Positions 25,277 to 38,047 of a DNA stretch of 64,000 bases are shown in pieces. This stretch comes from Anoplolepis gracilipes (Eukaryota; Arthropoda; Insecta; Hymenoptera; Formicidae), in the NCBI RefSeq assembly GCF_047496725.1, contig NC_132970.1, forward strand, positions 18,466,501-18,530,500. Direction: 5' to 3'. Position 1 is the stretch's first letter; the number at the start of each line of letters is the position of its first letter. The notes under the pieces are model-generated. The model saw only the letters and a list, made by a program, of their open reading frames with translations, searched no databases and had not been told where the DNA came from. The position numbers and the translations under genes are program-made.

Positions 25277-25729
25277 CGATCGGAAGTGGGATTCCTTTTT
25301 TTTTCTTTTCTGTCGAAAACCGTGGAAGGTAACTCACGAAAAACGGCGAACCACTACGGGGTTCATTACGCGAACTCGTACGCGTACAGCAACGGCGCAC
25401 CGAGCGTGTACACCAGCACCGGTTGCTGCACGAACAGCGGCTACAACGTGCATCAGCCGCAGCTCCACGAGGATTATCGGCCGATCTACTTTTACGTCGC
25501 GCAGCCTTACACGATCCCGTATACTTTCGCCAAAAGACCGAAACCCACCTCGTCGTCGTCGTTGCTAAGGGCGTCCAAACCGCGCGACAACAACTGCCGC
25601 GTCAAGTTCTCCAAGCGACTCAGCAACGCTGACTTCTCGCAGAAAGTCAAGCAGGGCGAGTTCTCTCGGAGTCTGAACCAGGTGCACTTTGCGGAGAATC
25701 AGGGTCAAGGTTACTATACGATTTTTTAA
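25277..25729 (+). CDS. Last exon of an unrecognised protein gene, 5' end missing
   Basis: The frame is open from a stop at 25274-25276 to TAA at 25727-25729. From about 25329 on, third positions are overwhelmingly G or C in an otherwise AT-rich region, a strong sign of protein coding. The product is rich in Tyr, Ser and Asn at first (NHYGVHYANSYAYSNGAP), has a Cys pair (TGCCTN) and an aromatic stretch (YRPIYFYVAQPYTIPYTF). A basic tail follows, with FSKRLSNADFSQKVKQGEFS and SLNQVHFAENQGQGYYTIF. There is no ATG in this frame, so the start must lie in an upstream exon. The only AG between the pyrimidine tract (25290-25311) and the clearly coding part is at 25327-25328, which would make the exon begin at 25329 in phase 1. 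An AATAAA lies at 25770-25775. I do not recognise the family. It has no clear membrane span and could be a lineage-restricted protein. Confidence 0.6.
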   Translation, partial: RSEVGFLFFSFLSKTVEGNSRKTANHYGVHYANSYAYSNGAPSVYTSTGCCTNSGYNVHQPQLHEDYRPIYFYVAQPYTIPYTFAKRPKPTSSSSLLRASKPRDNNCRVKFSKRLSNADFSQKVKQGEFSRSLNQVHFAENQGQGYYTIF

Positions 25730-26451
25730 TTCATTCAGAGAGACAGCTTATTTTTAAACTATTTCGAAAAATAAAGTGTTTTCTATAGAATTTTTTTTAA
25801 TATATAATCTTCATTTTTTTAAAATTAATTTTAAAAGTTAGTTTAAAAGTAAACTTCTCAATTAGTTTAATTTAATCTTTACTTGATTATTTATTTCAGT
25901 TTTGCATGATTTATTTAATAAATTGATTAATGACAGACTTTTGATAGAGAAAACATTCTATAATTGTATGCATCATATTACATTTTTGATTGTTTTCACT
26001 TCGATTTAATGACATTAACTATCGATGCAATGACATTTTTCTCTTAATGATGTAATGTGCTGAACTTTTGAATCGTATATTTAAATTACATATTTGAATT
26101 TTATATATATATACGTATAAAATCTATATAAAGTTGCAATGCATATATAATAGTTATGAAATTAAATAATCTATTAAAAATGATATCTTATTAATCGAAC
26201 GTTGAGATAGATTTAACTTTTCTTCTTCGATTTGAGGAGAACTCAAAGTTTTACTAAAATTACTATTCGCAATTTTTTGTATAATTAAAATATTCATTTT
26301 TTGTAATAGAAAATTGATGCAGAAACTTAGATAAATAAGCATAATGTAATAAGCAAAAAAAGTAAACAAATTATTTCAAACTTGTCTCAACAAGAGTGGA
26401 AAATCTTAAAAAAATTGTATCATAATATGCATAAAAGGAAAAAAATATTTA

Positions 26452-26667
26452 TCAAGAAAAAAGCAATGCCAAATACAAATTATCGAGATTTAGCGATCCG
26501 GAAAGGAATCCGTAAAACAACGTTATATTATGTAGTATATATTTTTTTAAAGAATAAATTTCCTTAAAAAAATATATACTACATAATATAATATAACGTT
26601 GTTTTACGGATTCCTTTCCGGATCGCTAAATCTCGATAATTTGTATTCGGCATTGCTTTTTTCTTGA
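26452..26667. repeat. Near-perfect inverted repeat, about 216 bp
   Basis: The left arm (TCAAGAAAAAAGCAATGCC onward) and the right arm (ending GGCATTGCTTTTTTCTTGA) match over about 100 bp with very few differences, including the GC-richer core GCGATCCGGAAAGGAATCCG. A loop of about 25 bases lies at 26550-26575. The high arm identity suggests a recent insertion or a maintained hairpin. Confidence 0.8.
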
Positions 26668-27399
26668 AGATTCTTTTCTAAAAATAACTTTGTAATTTAT
26701 TAATTAATTGAAACATATTGCATTCTAATTACTTTCTTGCGGATAAATTTATTTTTACATAAGAATTATGCTCAATACATATAAAGTTCCGAATGCTTTG
26801 CTTTCAAGGCGCTTTCATATGCTCGCAGATTCTTTTAACAGACCAGATAATTGTTGCGAAAGCGACATAGTTTCTGTGTGGCATAATTTAAACAGTGATT
26901 GTCAAGTAGATTACCGATGGCCACGCGAAGAGCACCTCGTGTTCTTTTTCTCGTGCGGAAACGTGCGCGTGTCGCACGCGTCTCCGGCCAGTTAAATGAA
27001 TAGAGAAAACGTTCTGTAGAGAAAGGAAATGAGCTGCGCTGATACATGATGATGCAAAAGCTCAAAAAAATGCGGTAAAATTTAACTTTAAAAAAAAATA
27101 ATATGCAAGAATCTAATAATTTGATTATTTAATCGAATACTAAAAAAAAATAAAAATCTATAGATTTAAAAAAGTATGATTGATATAATAATATATGTGA
27201 TATTTTTAATTAATTCTGATCATTTGACTAAAAATTTAATTTGCAGATATTCGACTAAATGCCAGTAAATTAATAAAATCTTGATATCTTGAAAATTTTG
27301 TGTATGTTATGTTCATCTTTTTATACATGTTTTCTGGTCACTGTTTAGATTATCATATTTTTGCCGAGATTTTCTGATTTTTCGGGATCACTACATACA

Positions 27400-27750
27400 A
27401 TGCGAGAGAGACTTTTTCTCGAACGGAGCAAACGTACTATTTCGTTTCGTTTACGCGAGGGGGATCGAAGAGTGTTAAAAATTTGTACTGTTATTCCGAC
27501 GGCGAGCCGCTACGGCTTCCATCGGCTGATTCTCATGTATATGCGGCGTAACGCGCGGATGATGCTAATAAGATGCAGCGAGGCGAGACTCTGCTCCATG
27601 CGAGATCGCGAAGACGTTTGCTTTCCGCGTTACGTGCAGGAGATAGAGGATGAGAAGCGTACTCGTTTTAATACTTTGGCACGAGCGAACGGCGGAAATA
27701 TGCGTCTCGTGATTTTTTCGCGCGAGAACTTCGACATGCTTGACAAGTGA
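27400..27750 (+). other. 116-residue ORF of doubtful status upstream of clarin
   Basis: A true ATG at 27400 opens an Arg-rich frame (MRERLFLERSKRTISF at the start, VIFSRENFDMLDK at the end) closed by TGA at 27748-27750. The block is less AT-rich than its surroundings. It overlaps a possible donor at 27747, so it may be a 5' UTR exon of clarin with an upstream ORF rather than a gene. I recognise no domain. Confidence 0.2.
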
Positions 27751-28010
27751 GAGAGAATTTTGAAGTATAGTCGAAGAACTTTACACGGTACATAATCATG
27801 AAACTATGTGTATAGAAACTATATGCACAATAAACTTTCATATTGTTTGGCAAGAGATAAGAAATATTCTTGACTTAAAAAAATATGTATATATAAGAAA
27901 TATTCTTGGACGTACATAAAAAATATATGGGCATACTACAAATTACATAAAATCTTTTTATCTGATTTTTTTTAACATATTCTCAGCATTCGTCATTCTC
28001 TTTTCTATCC

Positions 28011-28058
28011 GCAGTGCTCGCGAGCTACCCGAAAGCTGGACCCTCTCGTGATCCGAGG
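28011..28058 (+). other. Clarin 5' UTR start with splice acceptor
   Basis: The sequence TTTTCTATCCGCAG ends at 28014, 44 bases upstream of the clarin ATG, so coding exon 1 is probably not the first exon. A donor-like CAA-GTGAGAG at 27746/27747 lies 268 bp upstream and could end that first exon. Confidence 0.45.
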
Positions 28059-31000
28059 ATGACGTCGATGTTTCGAAGGGGCACGATCTTTGCGACGTTC
28101 TTCCTGTCATTGCTGGGTGGTGGACTTGTCTGTGCCGCCCTTGTGACGCAACACTGGGTCGAGGCGCGACCGTGGAGAACGCCGAATCCCCAAGAAAGCG
28201 CCGGCAGAGTTCACTTTGGTCTGCTGCAGGGCAAGAAGGAATTAAACGTCGCTTACGGATGGAGGACGTATCACGTGTCTGGTATGTTGGTATTTTCTGT
28301 CATTCCCTTTGTACAACATGGTTTACATTTTGTGCATAATTATATGGTTTTTTTTATATAGGAATAGTATGTAATCTTGAGTGGTATACAGACTTAACAG
28401 TCATGTATGTATCGTATAATTGGAAAATTAATATACAAAACACACTTACTGTTGACTACAATTTTTTTTTCAAGCTACATAGAATTTGTTACATTAGTAT
28501 GCAGAGTATCCCACAATTCGTAGAAAGGGACATTTATTTTATAAGTAGTTAAAATAATAATAATAGAGAGAGAGAGAGAGAGAGAGAGACACATTTTTAT
28601 AAAATATTTAAAATTATTTATATCAATAATCGTTAAATTCTGCAATAGGAAAATTGCGTTTAATGTCGTCATGAGAAGCACAAATGAGGTGGAAGAAAAG
28701 AATATTCACAATCCTCTCTTTAAAATTGCTTTTTTTCGATTTCGCAGATTACCCAATATCGTTCAGAATGAATTCCTGCCAATTCCCTTTAACGTTCCTA
28801 TTTTTGTTCGAGATTCTCCGTCGGGATTATTCGCCCGGGGCGATTCTTGCGCAATAACTTCATAAATCGTAACGAGAAAGAATCGGGTATTGTGTGATCA
28901 AGAGCCGGACACTTTTTGAATTGTGATTCGAGTGACTAACACGCGACAGAGATATGCGCGAGAGAAAGGCTCGTGGATGACCAAACATACTGGCGGATCA
29001 TAAATCTCTGACTGATAACCGAGTGCATTAGAGTTCTATACGGCGTCCAACGATGCCTGCGGTTGATCGCGGACGTGCGACGTGCATGCGTCTGCGATAA
29101 ATCATCGGTTTGATAATCGTTGTTAAATTTGTTCCATTGATTTCGTCTGTCGAAACGGTCACATTGCCGCACCCTTTAGCCAGATGCTCGGAGTATTGAC
29201 AATTATTTTTAAATAAAAAAAAAAAAAAGGAAATGCAAAATTTGTGAACACACTAACGGAAGATTAATGTGATATTTAATTGATTTGAGAATTACAAATT
29301 TTACTGATGCGTGAAATTAACAGCTAGTGTATTTTTAATTAACTTTTACAGAGCGATGAGAAAAAGGACAAAAGTAAAAAATATTTTTCTCGAAAAATTA
29401 TTTAATTTTTTTTCGATAAATTCTCTGTACAGTGTTATTGTTTTTTTATACATTTTTTTAAACTAGTTATAATTATTATGAGAAGAAACTGTTATTACGC
29501 TATAACTAGCGTAATACAATGGCACTCAAAGCTTTCAAGTAAAAACATTCGCTCTTCATGGCATCTAGTCTTCGCAGATGCAGACTGCAAAAAACCTGTT
29601 TCAAAAGCATATATGAATTAATAAACAATTTACAAAGAATATTTCCTAAACATGTAATCTTTTCATATAACATTATTATTTTCTTGTAATTAATTTTGCG
29701 TTCTAGTAACTTGTATACAAAAATTACTTATAAATATATGTATATACAGATATGTCCAAAAATATTAGACACCTTTAATTTTTCTTATTCCTTAATATGT
29801 AAATACTGAAAAAATTTGAAAACTATCTATAGCATATTAAAATTGAAATTTCAAGTTTTAAAATGCTTTTTTTAAAACTTTTCTACAATGATTTTTCGTT
29901 GATTATCGATAACTTTTCTGAAAAATACACAGGTTTAGCTTCAAAATTATATAATTCGGCCAAAAGAAGAATCGTATAAGTTTTAAAAAGAATATTTTGT
30001 AGGTAAAATGTTGTAGTTTATAAAATTTGACTTAAATTTTTCGAGAGAAAATTTGCATTTATTTTCTCTTATATTGAAAAATAAAAAAAAATATAAAAGT
30101 GTCTTAATTTTTGTACGTTCATACTTTGCAGCTAGATAAAAAAATTTCCCTCGAAAAATTTAAATCTAGTTCCATATAAACTACCTACAAAATGTTTCTT
30201 TTAAACTTTCCTACGATTATTTTGGGCCGAATTAATTTTAAACATAATTTTAAAACTAAAACTGAATTTTTCAAAAAAGTTGTCGATATTCGACGAAAAA
30301 TCATTGCAGAAAAGTTTAAAAAAAAGCATTTTAAAGCTTGAAGTTTTAGCTTTAATGCTATCAATAGTTTAAAATTTTTTTTTATTTTTTCAGTATTTAG
30401 ATACTGAAAAACTTATATATTAAGAAAAAATTAAGGGTGCTTAATACTTTTGGACATATATCTATGTTTGGTGAATGTGAAGAGTTACATAAGGGAAAAT
30501 ATTTAAAAATTTAAAATGCAGCAATAGTTCGAAAACACAATTCCGAGAGATCAGATAAGAGAAACAATATATTGAGAAAATATCAGGAGAGTTCAGAAAT
30601 TGACAATTTCATTCTATTTCTGTTTTTATATTTTTTTGAATTTATGATATTCCGCAACGAAATGCTATGTCGTCAGATTTTTGCGTTATTTTAATGTTTA
30701 TGGAATCTTTTTAACTTATTTATGATTACTTCTGTATCTAGTCGAGTATGTCACATCCACCACTTTTGCAGAGCGGCAATGCATTGTATATGCGAAAAGG
30801 ATGAATATCCCATATACAATGCATAATAATCATGCCGATGAGCAAGCGACTTTTACGTTGCTATTATACCGTACTTCCGGAGAAAAACAACAGAATTGCT
30901 GGCACGCGCCGTGAGAAACATTTCTCTTTCATTCAGGCGGATAATAAATCTGAAGGGATACATAAACTCACATTTTTCCATAATCACATGTATGTAGAAT

Positions 31001-34000
31001 TTTTTTGATCATAGTTTCTTTTCAATCAGCTTAAATAGGATTTTTTTTTAGCGAAAATATCGGGAGAAGTTATTTTTTTTTTTTTTTTTTTTTGTCATTT
31101 CTTCCTAATTATTAATATCGTGTATTCTCGTAATAATATGCTTTAAATTAAAAATTCTATTAAATCGTTTGGAATTAACTGAAAAAGCCAATTTGACTGC
31201 ATATTTTTGTTTCTGAAATTTATTTTATTTTATTTTTAATTCTTAAATGAAAACTATAGATATCTTAATATTTTTATTCAAGAACACTGGTTGATAAAAA
31301 AAGATCCTGTTAGAGGGATATCCGGTGGTTTCAATGTAATATATCTGACAGAGGATATGCGTGTATTTAAACATGTTAAATTATACAGCTTTGCACGTAA
31401 AGTCGATTCTTGTTCTTTTCTCGATATAACGGACCAATATACATACACTCATTGTCAGTTACATTAAGATAATTACTATTTGATCATATTTACCATCTTG
31501 AACACAATTATTGTATTGTTCTCAAATCATACTTGTAGATACTTGTGAGAATTCTGTAACTTCTTAACTTTTTAAAATAAAAAATCAATGTTTAATGTTT
31601 TTCTAAATTAAATTTTTACAGAGTAAAATTTTATAAAAATGCTTAAACAAACGATTGGTAGCCTTTCGTGAAGAGATTTGAATCATATCACATATATAAC
31701 AACAAGTATGTATGTATACATATGTATGTGTACATACATACATTCAAATTTTTCTTAATGTCAAAATCGTAAGCACGTGCGCGTCTATATGCATGCAATT
31801 GTCAAGTTACGGGACGTTGTACAAACCACGGGACACGGACAACAATAGAAACTAGTTTCCGTGGACAAAAATCGCGACCAAACCTCGTGGTCTACTTTTA
31901 CGTGCGCGTGCTACTCGCGCTACGTGTCATCAGTATTACTGATGCTGTGACTGTGGTAAAAGTATCTCTTGCATTCTAGTATGCAATCAATTTTATGACG
32001 GAGTTAGAAGAAGGAGCGGTCGATAATTCCACTTGATTGTAGCATTTGAAATTGTATATACTAGGTATTGTATATACATAAATATTTTAATATTTATCGA
32101 GTGCATTTACTAGAAGAGTTTTCAGAATAAAAACATATACGTCGACATATTTGTTATAATTTTTATATATAAAAATAAATTAGTCGTAAATTTTTACAAA
32201 CAACAATTATTTTGATAGAATTTTAAATGTAATAATAGGATCGAATTTTTTGTTTGAAAGGATTTTTATCACCAAGAAGGAAATTTATTTTTAAAATAAA
32301 GTTTGTTATCCGGAAATTTGAATTAAACTGATGAAGTTTTATATTTCGCAGCTCTCGAGTGTTAAAATGATAAATATATCATGTCAGATTGAAGAGAGAA
32401 ACATCGCGACTGCGAATAGATACGTTTTTGAGTACTTGAGTACTTTGTGGTAGATGCGTCTTCGAGTCGGCAGTACTCGCCGAAGTTGGCGGCCGCCTCG
32501 GGCAAATGCAATGATCCGTTATTCACGCCGTCGTAAGTTGAAATGTCTCGAGGAAACTTCGTCGTATCCTGGAAGCGCGTAATGCGCAAGATATTCCTAC
32601 TTATGCTCGATCTTTCTCTCTCGAGTTCGCGTCACGCCCGAATATAAAATGTGATAGCACCGGCTTTTAGTTTCCACGGCATGCAATAGATTCCGATCAA
32701 CGGAAGACGTCAGTAGAAGCGGAACATGGTACATATTTTCAAGTGCGAAGAGTTACTGAAGATATATATTCTCATGTGCAAAGTTAATCGCTCGAGATCT
32801 GGCTTCGTTTCAATTTTCGGTCGTTATGCTACGCTTGCATAATCTACGACCTCATTTCTACGATATGTTGAATACTTGGAAAAGTTAATTGAAATTTACT
32901 CTAAGGATTTTTTAAGGACGGCTGATGGTACTGATGGAAAAATTGTAAAAATTATATATATATATATATATATACGACGAAAAAGTAGTATTAAAATATA
33001 TAATATAATTATATTTAAAAAATACATAAAATGATATTTTTATAACATTTAAACATTAAAAAAAAAAAATTACGAAATTATAATGTAATTTGTACAAGTT
33101 ATACAAAATAGATTTATTGCTCAATATAGTTTGCAACAGCAAACAATATTAAGTTTATTGCTTAATATACTTTGCATAATAACAGCAATTACGGAATAGT
33201 CATAATTGGGTTATATCTACATATAATTACAAATTATATTTGATCTATGAAATGCATAATTGATTACAAATTAATGTTAATAGTTAAATTCGTTATATTT
33301 TGGATTTATCTTTAGCCATCATTATTTAAGAAATTTTGTATCGTTATTTGATAGTCACACAATCTTTATATATTTTTATATAATTATTGAATCGTTACTT
33401 AAAGTCTGAAAAATATTGTATCTGCATAATTCGTTATCTTAAGTTGGAATACGTATATCTCTCATGTTACATGCAATAATATAATATTACTTAATATTAT
33501 TATTACATGCAATAACAGATAATATAATTATGCAATATTATAATAATAAAGCGGAAAATTCTAAACTGCTGTGTATTTTGTTTGTTTTATCAGTGTGCTG
33601 GTTAATAATGTTCCTGATAATAATGTTTTAGTTCCTCAAATGATCCGGCAGGATCCATCAGTGATGTCGTGGGCCCTTTGGATCGGTACTCTAATAACAA
33701 CTTCGGCTGCTTTGGTAGCGGCTGCATTAGCTGCACTTTTGGCAGTTTTAAATACAGCTACTTCACCAAGATCAAAAATTCTATCTATTCCTGGAGTATA
33801 CTTTATAAATATGTTAACGCGTAAGTATATATATGTTTTATCAAAAATAATTTCTCAATAATATTAAGGAGACCACTTGGTTTGGAGGGTCAAGAAAATT
33901 GATTTTTTTTTTTACATTTTCTTAAACAACTATTCAGAAATTCTAAAAATTTGAATGCGATTACCTGGAAAATTTTTGAAATTAGATAGTGATGTGAGAT

Positions 34001-35772
34001 ATAAGCGATCTATTATAGTCCAGAGATAAGATTTGTAGAATATATACCAGATTCAATTATACTTGGAATATAAAGGGAATATTGACAGATTGGTTTAGAA
34101 TTTTAAACCAGCTCTTTGCCCTTGAGAGTACCGGTTCGTGTGTACAGCAGTTTGCAGCGCTAGCTCAACGGTCACTTTAAATGCATTTTTCTCGAAACGT
34201 GATTTTTCGATTTTGTTAACAATGTAGAGAGTAGAAAACGATTCAACGCAATGATTTAAGTCTTTAACATATTAATGATAACTATTTTTTCCATGCACTA
34301 AACCTAAGAAAGTAATAAATTTTTGAAAAATAATATATTTGTTTGACAAATTTAATTGAACAAAAAATGGTACAAAAATGAACTTATTTTTTTATAATGG
34401 CATAATTTTAATACGTAATTTTATATAATTTTAGTGTATGCGTTTAATATTATTAATCACAAATCAATTTGGTTTTTTTTATATCAGCGCTTCGATTCTT
34501 GAATTCATGTGAAAAATTTTCGTAAAAGTGACGTTGCACGATCCCTGACTACTCTATACTTTTAAATCTAAAAGCATATACCAATCAAAGATCGCGCAGC
34601 GTTACTTTTCATACGAAAATTGTTTGTACGATTTCAAGAATAAAGCCCCACATGACTTGTTTTGGCTTTCCGATGTCAACAATTTAACAAGGTCCATATG
34701 GACACATCTATTGCTCACGCAGATATTTCAACTATGTTATATTTGTTTTATATTATAAACATTCGTGAATATTGTTTAACGTATAAATAAAATATATATG
34801 TACAAATCTGAAATTGACCACAGTAACTGCTTGTCTAAGGAAAAATTCTAAAAAAAAATCAGTATTTTTTTATCGCTTCTAAACCAGGTAATCTTCTTAA
34901 AATAAATAAACAAAATGATAAATAAGAATCAAAGCACGGTCAAAAAAGTCAAACAAATTCAAGTATTTTAAATTTAAAGATAACTATATTTCATTTACAG
35001 TAAGGAGATTTCTGTGACTTATTTTCAGTGTTAATGTGCTTAGTTAGCACTTGTACATGGTTAGCGCAGTATTATACAAGACTGTATGTCAATGTGCTTC
35101 CAAAGGAGGACATTGACAATATGTGGACCAGCGAGGGGTCTGCTGAGCTTGGCTATTCGTTTTGGTAAAACATTCTTTTTATCTAAAATAAAACTCTTAT
35201 CTTGAATCAAGCAGTTACTAAAAAAATTGTTTAATTAATGTTTTTATTATTAGATTAATATAATATGAAATTTTTCTCATTATATCTCTCTCGACTTTTG
35301 TTACAATTAATTGAAAGGCACTGGTTGTGACAATGATAACGAAAACGAATCCAAATACTTATACATATTATAAAATTGCTTATTACACTTTGTGTATAAA
35401 AAATAAACTTTTGTATTAGATAAAAGTAGGTATACTTCATTGGTTCAAAGTTTGAAATAATTTATAGTTTTAATAACTTCTTTCTTTTAGATTTTTAAAT
35501 TTTAACTATACTAAACACGCGTATATTTTAGTATATTTTTAATTTTCTCTCTATTAGTTACGAAATTATATCCAGTATTCCTTAAAACTTTGATATAGAT
35601 ACTTTATATTTATTTAATATTTTCATATTTCAGGCTCGTTGTTAGCGCCGGTGTCGTACACCTTATTAGCATAGCACTAATAGGTTGGGGATCCGGCAGA
35701 GAAAAGGATGATCGTCTGGAGCCGATACCAGCGCTTGAGGAAAAAACAGCTGCAGCGATAATGTTATACTGA
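28059..35772 (+). CDS. Clarin-like four-transmembrane protein, five coding exons
   Basis: Exons are 28059-28281, 32454-32532, 33594-33820, 35029-35164 and 35634-35772; they total 804 nt, or 267 residues. Four hydrophobic segments fit the clarin/tetraspan layout: TM1 about 10-30 (TIFATFFLSLLGGGLVCAAL), TM2 about 126-155 (Ala/Leu-rich, after MSWALWIGTLITTSA), TM3 about 165-190 and TM4 about 222-243 (LVVSAGVVHLISIALIGWG). The W after TM1 (TQHWVEARPW) and the FGLLQGKKEL motif resemble clarin's LWIKA and YGLFHGEG. The 79-bp second exon (CNDPLFTPS at its end) was inferred because the first and third exons otherwise join out of phase. Clarins act in sensory hair-cell and photoreceptor membranes in vertebrates; insects have a homologue. 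ATG 28059 follows an acceptor at 28014, so a 5' non-coding exon is likely; a second ATG at 28068 is possible. AATAAA is at 35830. The 5.3-kb region between exons 1 and 3 and the third intron carry DNA elements. Confidence 0.82.
28282..32453 (+). other. Clarin intron 1 (4.2 kb)
   Basis: It starts G-GTATGT and ends TTGTGGTAG. It carries a GA microsatellite (28564-28590), GC-richer patches at 28.8-29.2 kb and 31.75-31.95 kb, the palindromic element at 29751-30458 and a poly(T) run (31073-31093). No other gene was found inside it. Confidence 0.6.
29751..30458. mobile_element. Palindromic DNA element of about 708 bp, TGTCCAAAA termini
   Basis: The left end TATGTCCAAAAATATTAGAC pairs with the inverted right end TATGTCCAAAAGTATTAAGC. 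Homology continues inward through the TTAATTTTT, TTTCAAGTTTTAAAATGCTT and CGACGAAAAATCATTG stretches. It lies in the clarin intron between coding exons 1 and 2. There is no ORF and TA flanks it; the ends resemble Tc1-type inverted repeats. Confidence 0.8.
33864..34900. mobile_element. TTAA-flanked non-autonomous element, piggyBac-like
   Basis: The left end TTAAGGAGACCACTTGGTTT pairs with the inverted right end TTAAGAAGATTACCTGGTTT; both edges carry TTAA, the piggyBac target site. Internal inverted copies (CGATTCTTGAATTC near 34492 and GATTTCAAGAATAA near 34630, with GCACGATC/GATCGCGC between) make much of it foldback. It has no transposase frame and sits in the clarin intron between coding exons 3 and 4. 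Confidence 0.7.
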
Positions 35773-35835
35773 ATGTTATTATAGGTATTTCATAAAATAC
35801 ACGTAACTACTACAACTAAATTAAATTACAATAAA

Positions 35836-36418
35836 CTAAAGTGAATTAAAGACAATTTTTAAAATTGGTAATGTCTACATCGAAACCGAACGAAAAAAGA
35901 GATTAAACAGCAATACAGTTTCATTCTCATAGATTAAACTTGTGCTTCGCACAATTCCGAAGTATCTACCGTATGTAAGCTGTAATCATTCGCCTAGACA
36001 TGATTCATTTGCAACAGATATTATAACTTGTTTCAAATTAGAGCGTAAATATAAACATAATAGATATAAATACTGTTTGATCTTAAAATGCGTTAATAAA
36101 GGACAATACTTGCCGTGATGAGCTAAGAGCTTAGATGTGTGTGTAGTATATATATATATATAATGCATACATTCTTCCATATTTTTTATATATTGATTGT
36201 GTCAGTTTGCAATGTTCATGATTCATAAACGATAATCCATTTATGACGAATGTGCATTTTATACATAACAGTGAAAAATGATTCTAAGTGACTGCTCACT
36301 TTATGTAGTATAAAAAACAAGAAATTTTTAGCATGGAAAAACGCTTTATTTAAAACTTAATTTATACATTATTTTTTATCGATAAGGCCGCAATCTAGAC
36401 AATTATCGTTTCAGACTT

Positions 36419-36474
<56 letters not shown>

Positions 36475-36484
36475 TAAATATATA

Positions 36485-36528
<44 letters not shown>

Positions 36529-37960
36529 GCATAGGTAATATAAATATTCGTATACAGATGTACAGTGTATGTAAATCATGCGCTGCAAATTCAGATGTGC
36601 ATCTGTTATATTATTTCCGTTATCGAGCTATCTTCAATTTCATAAGTAGTTAAAATCCATTTTTCTTATATATTTAGCATTACGTTCTTTTTTTCTTTTT
36701 TTTACAAAGGCGATTTGACTAGACTGGGCTCTTGAGAACAATTTTATATTATATTTATATATCTAATAATATATATGTATACCATTACTTATGAGATATT
36801 CAAGTAATTAGAGAAGGATATTTAATAAGTAAGTATGGCGTGCCTTTTTAAGACATTCGAATTATTTTAACAATTACTTCTCGCGATATTGCTTCTTTTT
36901 TTCTATATAAAACGATTTAATTCGTACATTCGTGATCATACTAAATCGTACATGAATCGTATCATGTAAATACAATGAAAAGCTTGAGTGTGCTCTCTTC
37001 GAGAGTAAATTTATTACAAGATGTCATAGGTATAATAATAAAATGGCGAACGAGATTACATTGTGTATAATTCGTACATATTTATTTCTATTACGTTCTG
37101 TTCGAGTCTCGTTTTTACAAACTATTTCATGTAAATGGCTTTACATGTATTATACATAATGATAATCGTATTAAATGTAAGTGTATGGTAGGAAGAAAAT
37201 GTACATTAAAAATCGTACATTCTCCTTTTAAGGAAAAATATATATAAGACGTAGGATAATATGAAATTCTAACAAGAGAATTTTATAATAAGATTTTTAT
37301 TGATATCACCACATTTTTAGTCTTCATCATTAGATTAGATTAGTTAAGTCGATTGGATATTTCAAATACACATTATATTATATAGTTCGCCATTCCTGTT
37401 TTGTACAGTAATCAATGTACTCTCTTATCGTATCTAACGAAAATATTTTATTTCTTTAATTCCCGTCATATATATATTATTCAATACGTACACGTGCAAT
37501 GAATTAGAAATTATAATAACGAAAGAGGCAATTCTTTAACATGTATTTAGATATGTATTACATAATATGTATTCACGTAATTTCCTATGTAAATTGAAGA
37601 TATATTTTAATTAGATGGTAATATAAAATATATTGATCATTTTGTGTATTTGAAATATCCGATCAACATAACTAATTTTAACATAATAAAGACTAAAAAT
37701 GATTTGAGATATCAAGTAGCAAATTCTTGCATTTTATTCTTTCATTAGATTTTTATATTATCTCGCATCTTATATACATATATATGTAATATAAAAAATT
37801 ACGCAACGTATACATTGTGTAATACATATATACGTGAATACTAAAGAGTTCTTTCGTGCATCGCACGAATCAGTTACAAATGATTAACTTTATACTTTTC
37901 CTATCGGTTTGTCTGGAAGAATAAAATTACACACAAAAAACAACCGAATTGGATAGAGTA
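35836..37960. other. Intergenic DNA between convergent clarin and eIF3a
   Basis: The two genes end toward each other across about 2.3 kb. The stretch is AT-rich with a long TA microsatellite and no open frame of note. Confidence 0.6.
36421..36528. repeat. Long TA microsatellite, interrupted
   Basis: TA repeats of about 46 bp, then short interruptions, then TA again up to 36520. Confidence 0.85.
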
Positions 37961-38047
37961 TTTATTTCGTATCTGGTAAAAACTCCATCCACATATAATG
38001 AGGATTCCTTAAAGAATAAACATATATAATTATTTTGGAATCCGATG

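Larger units (their letters stand above)
25776..28010. other. Intergenic DNA between the orphan exon and clarin
   Basis: It holds the near-perfect hairpin at 26452-26667, a small GC-richer patch at about 26900-27000 and the doubtful ORF at 27400-27750. Otherwise AT-rich. Confidence 0.45.
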
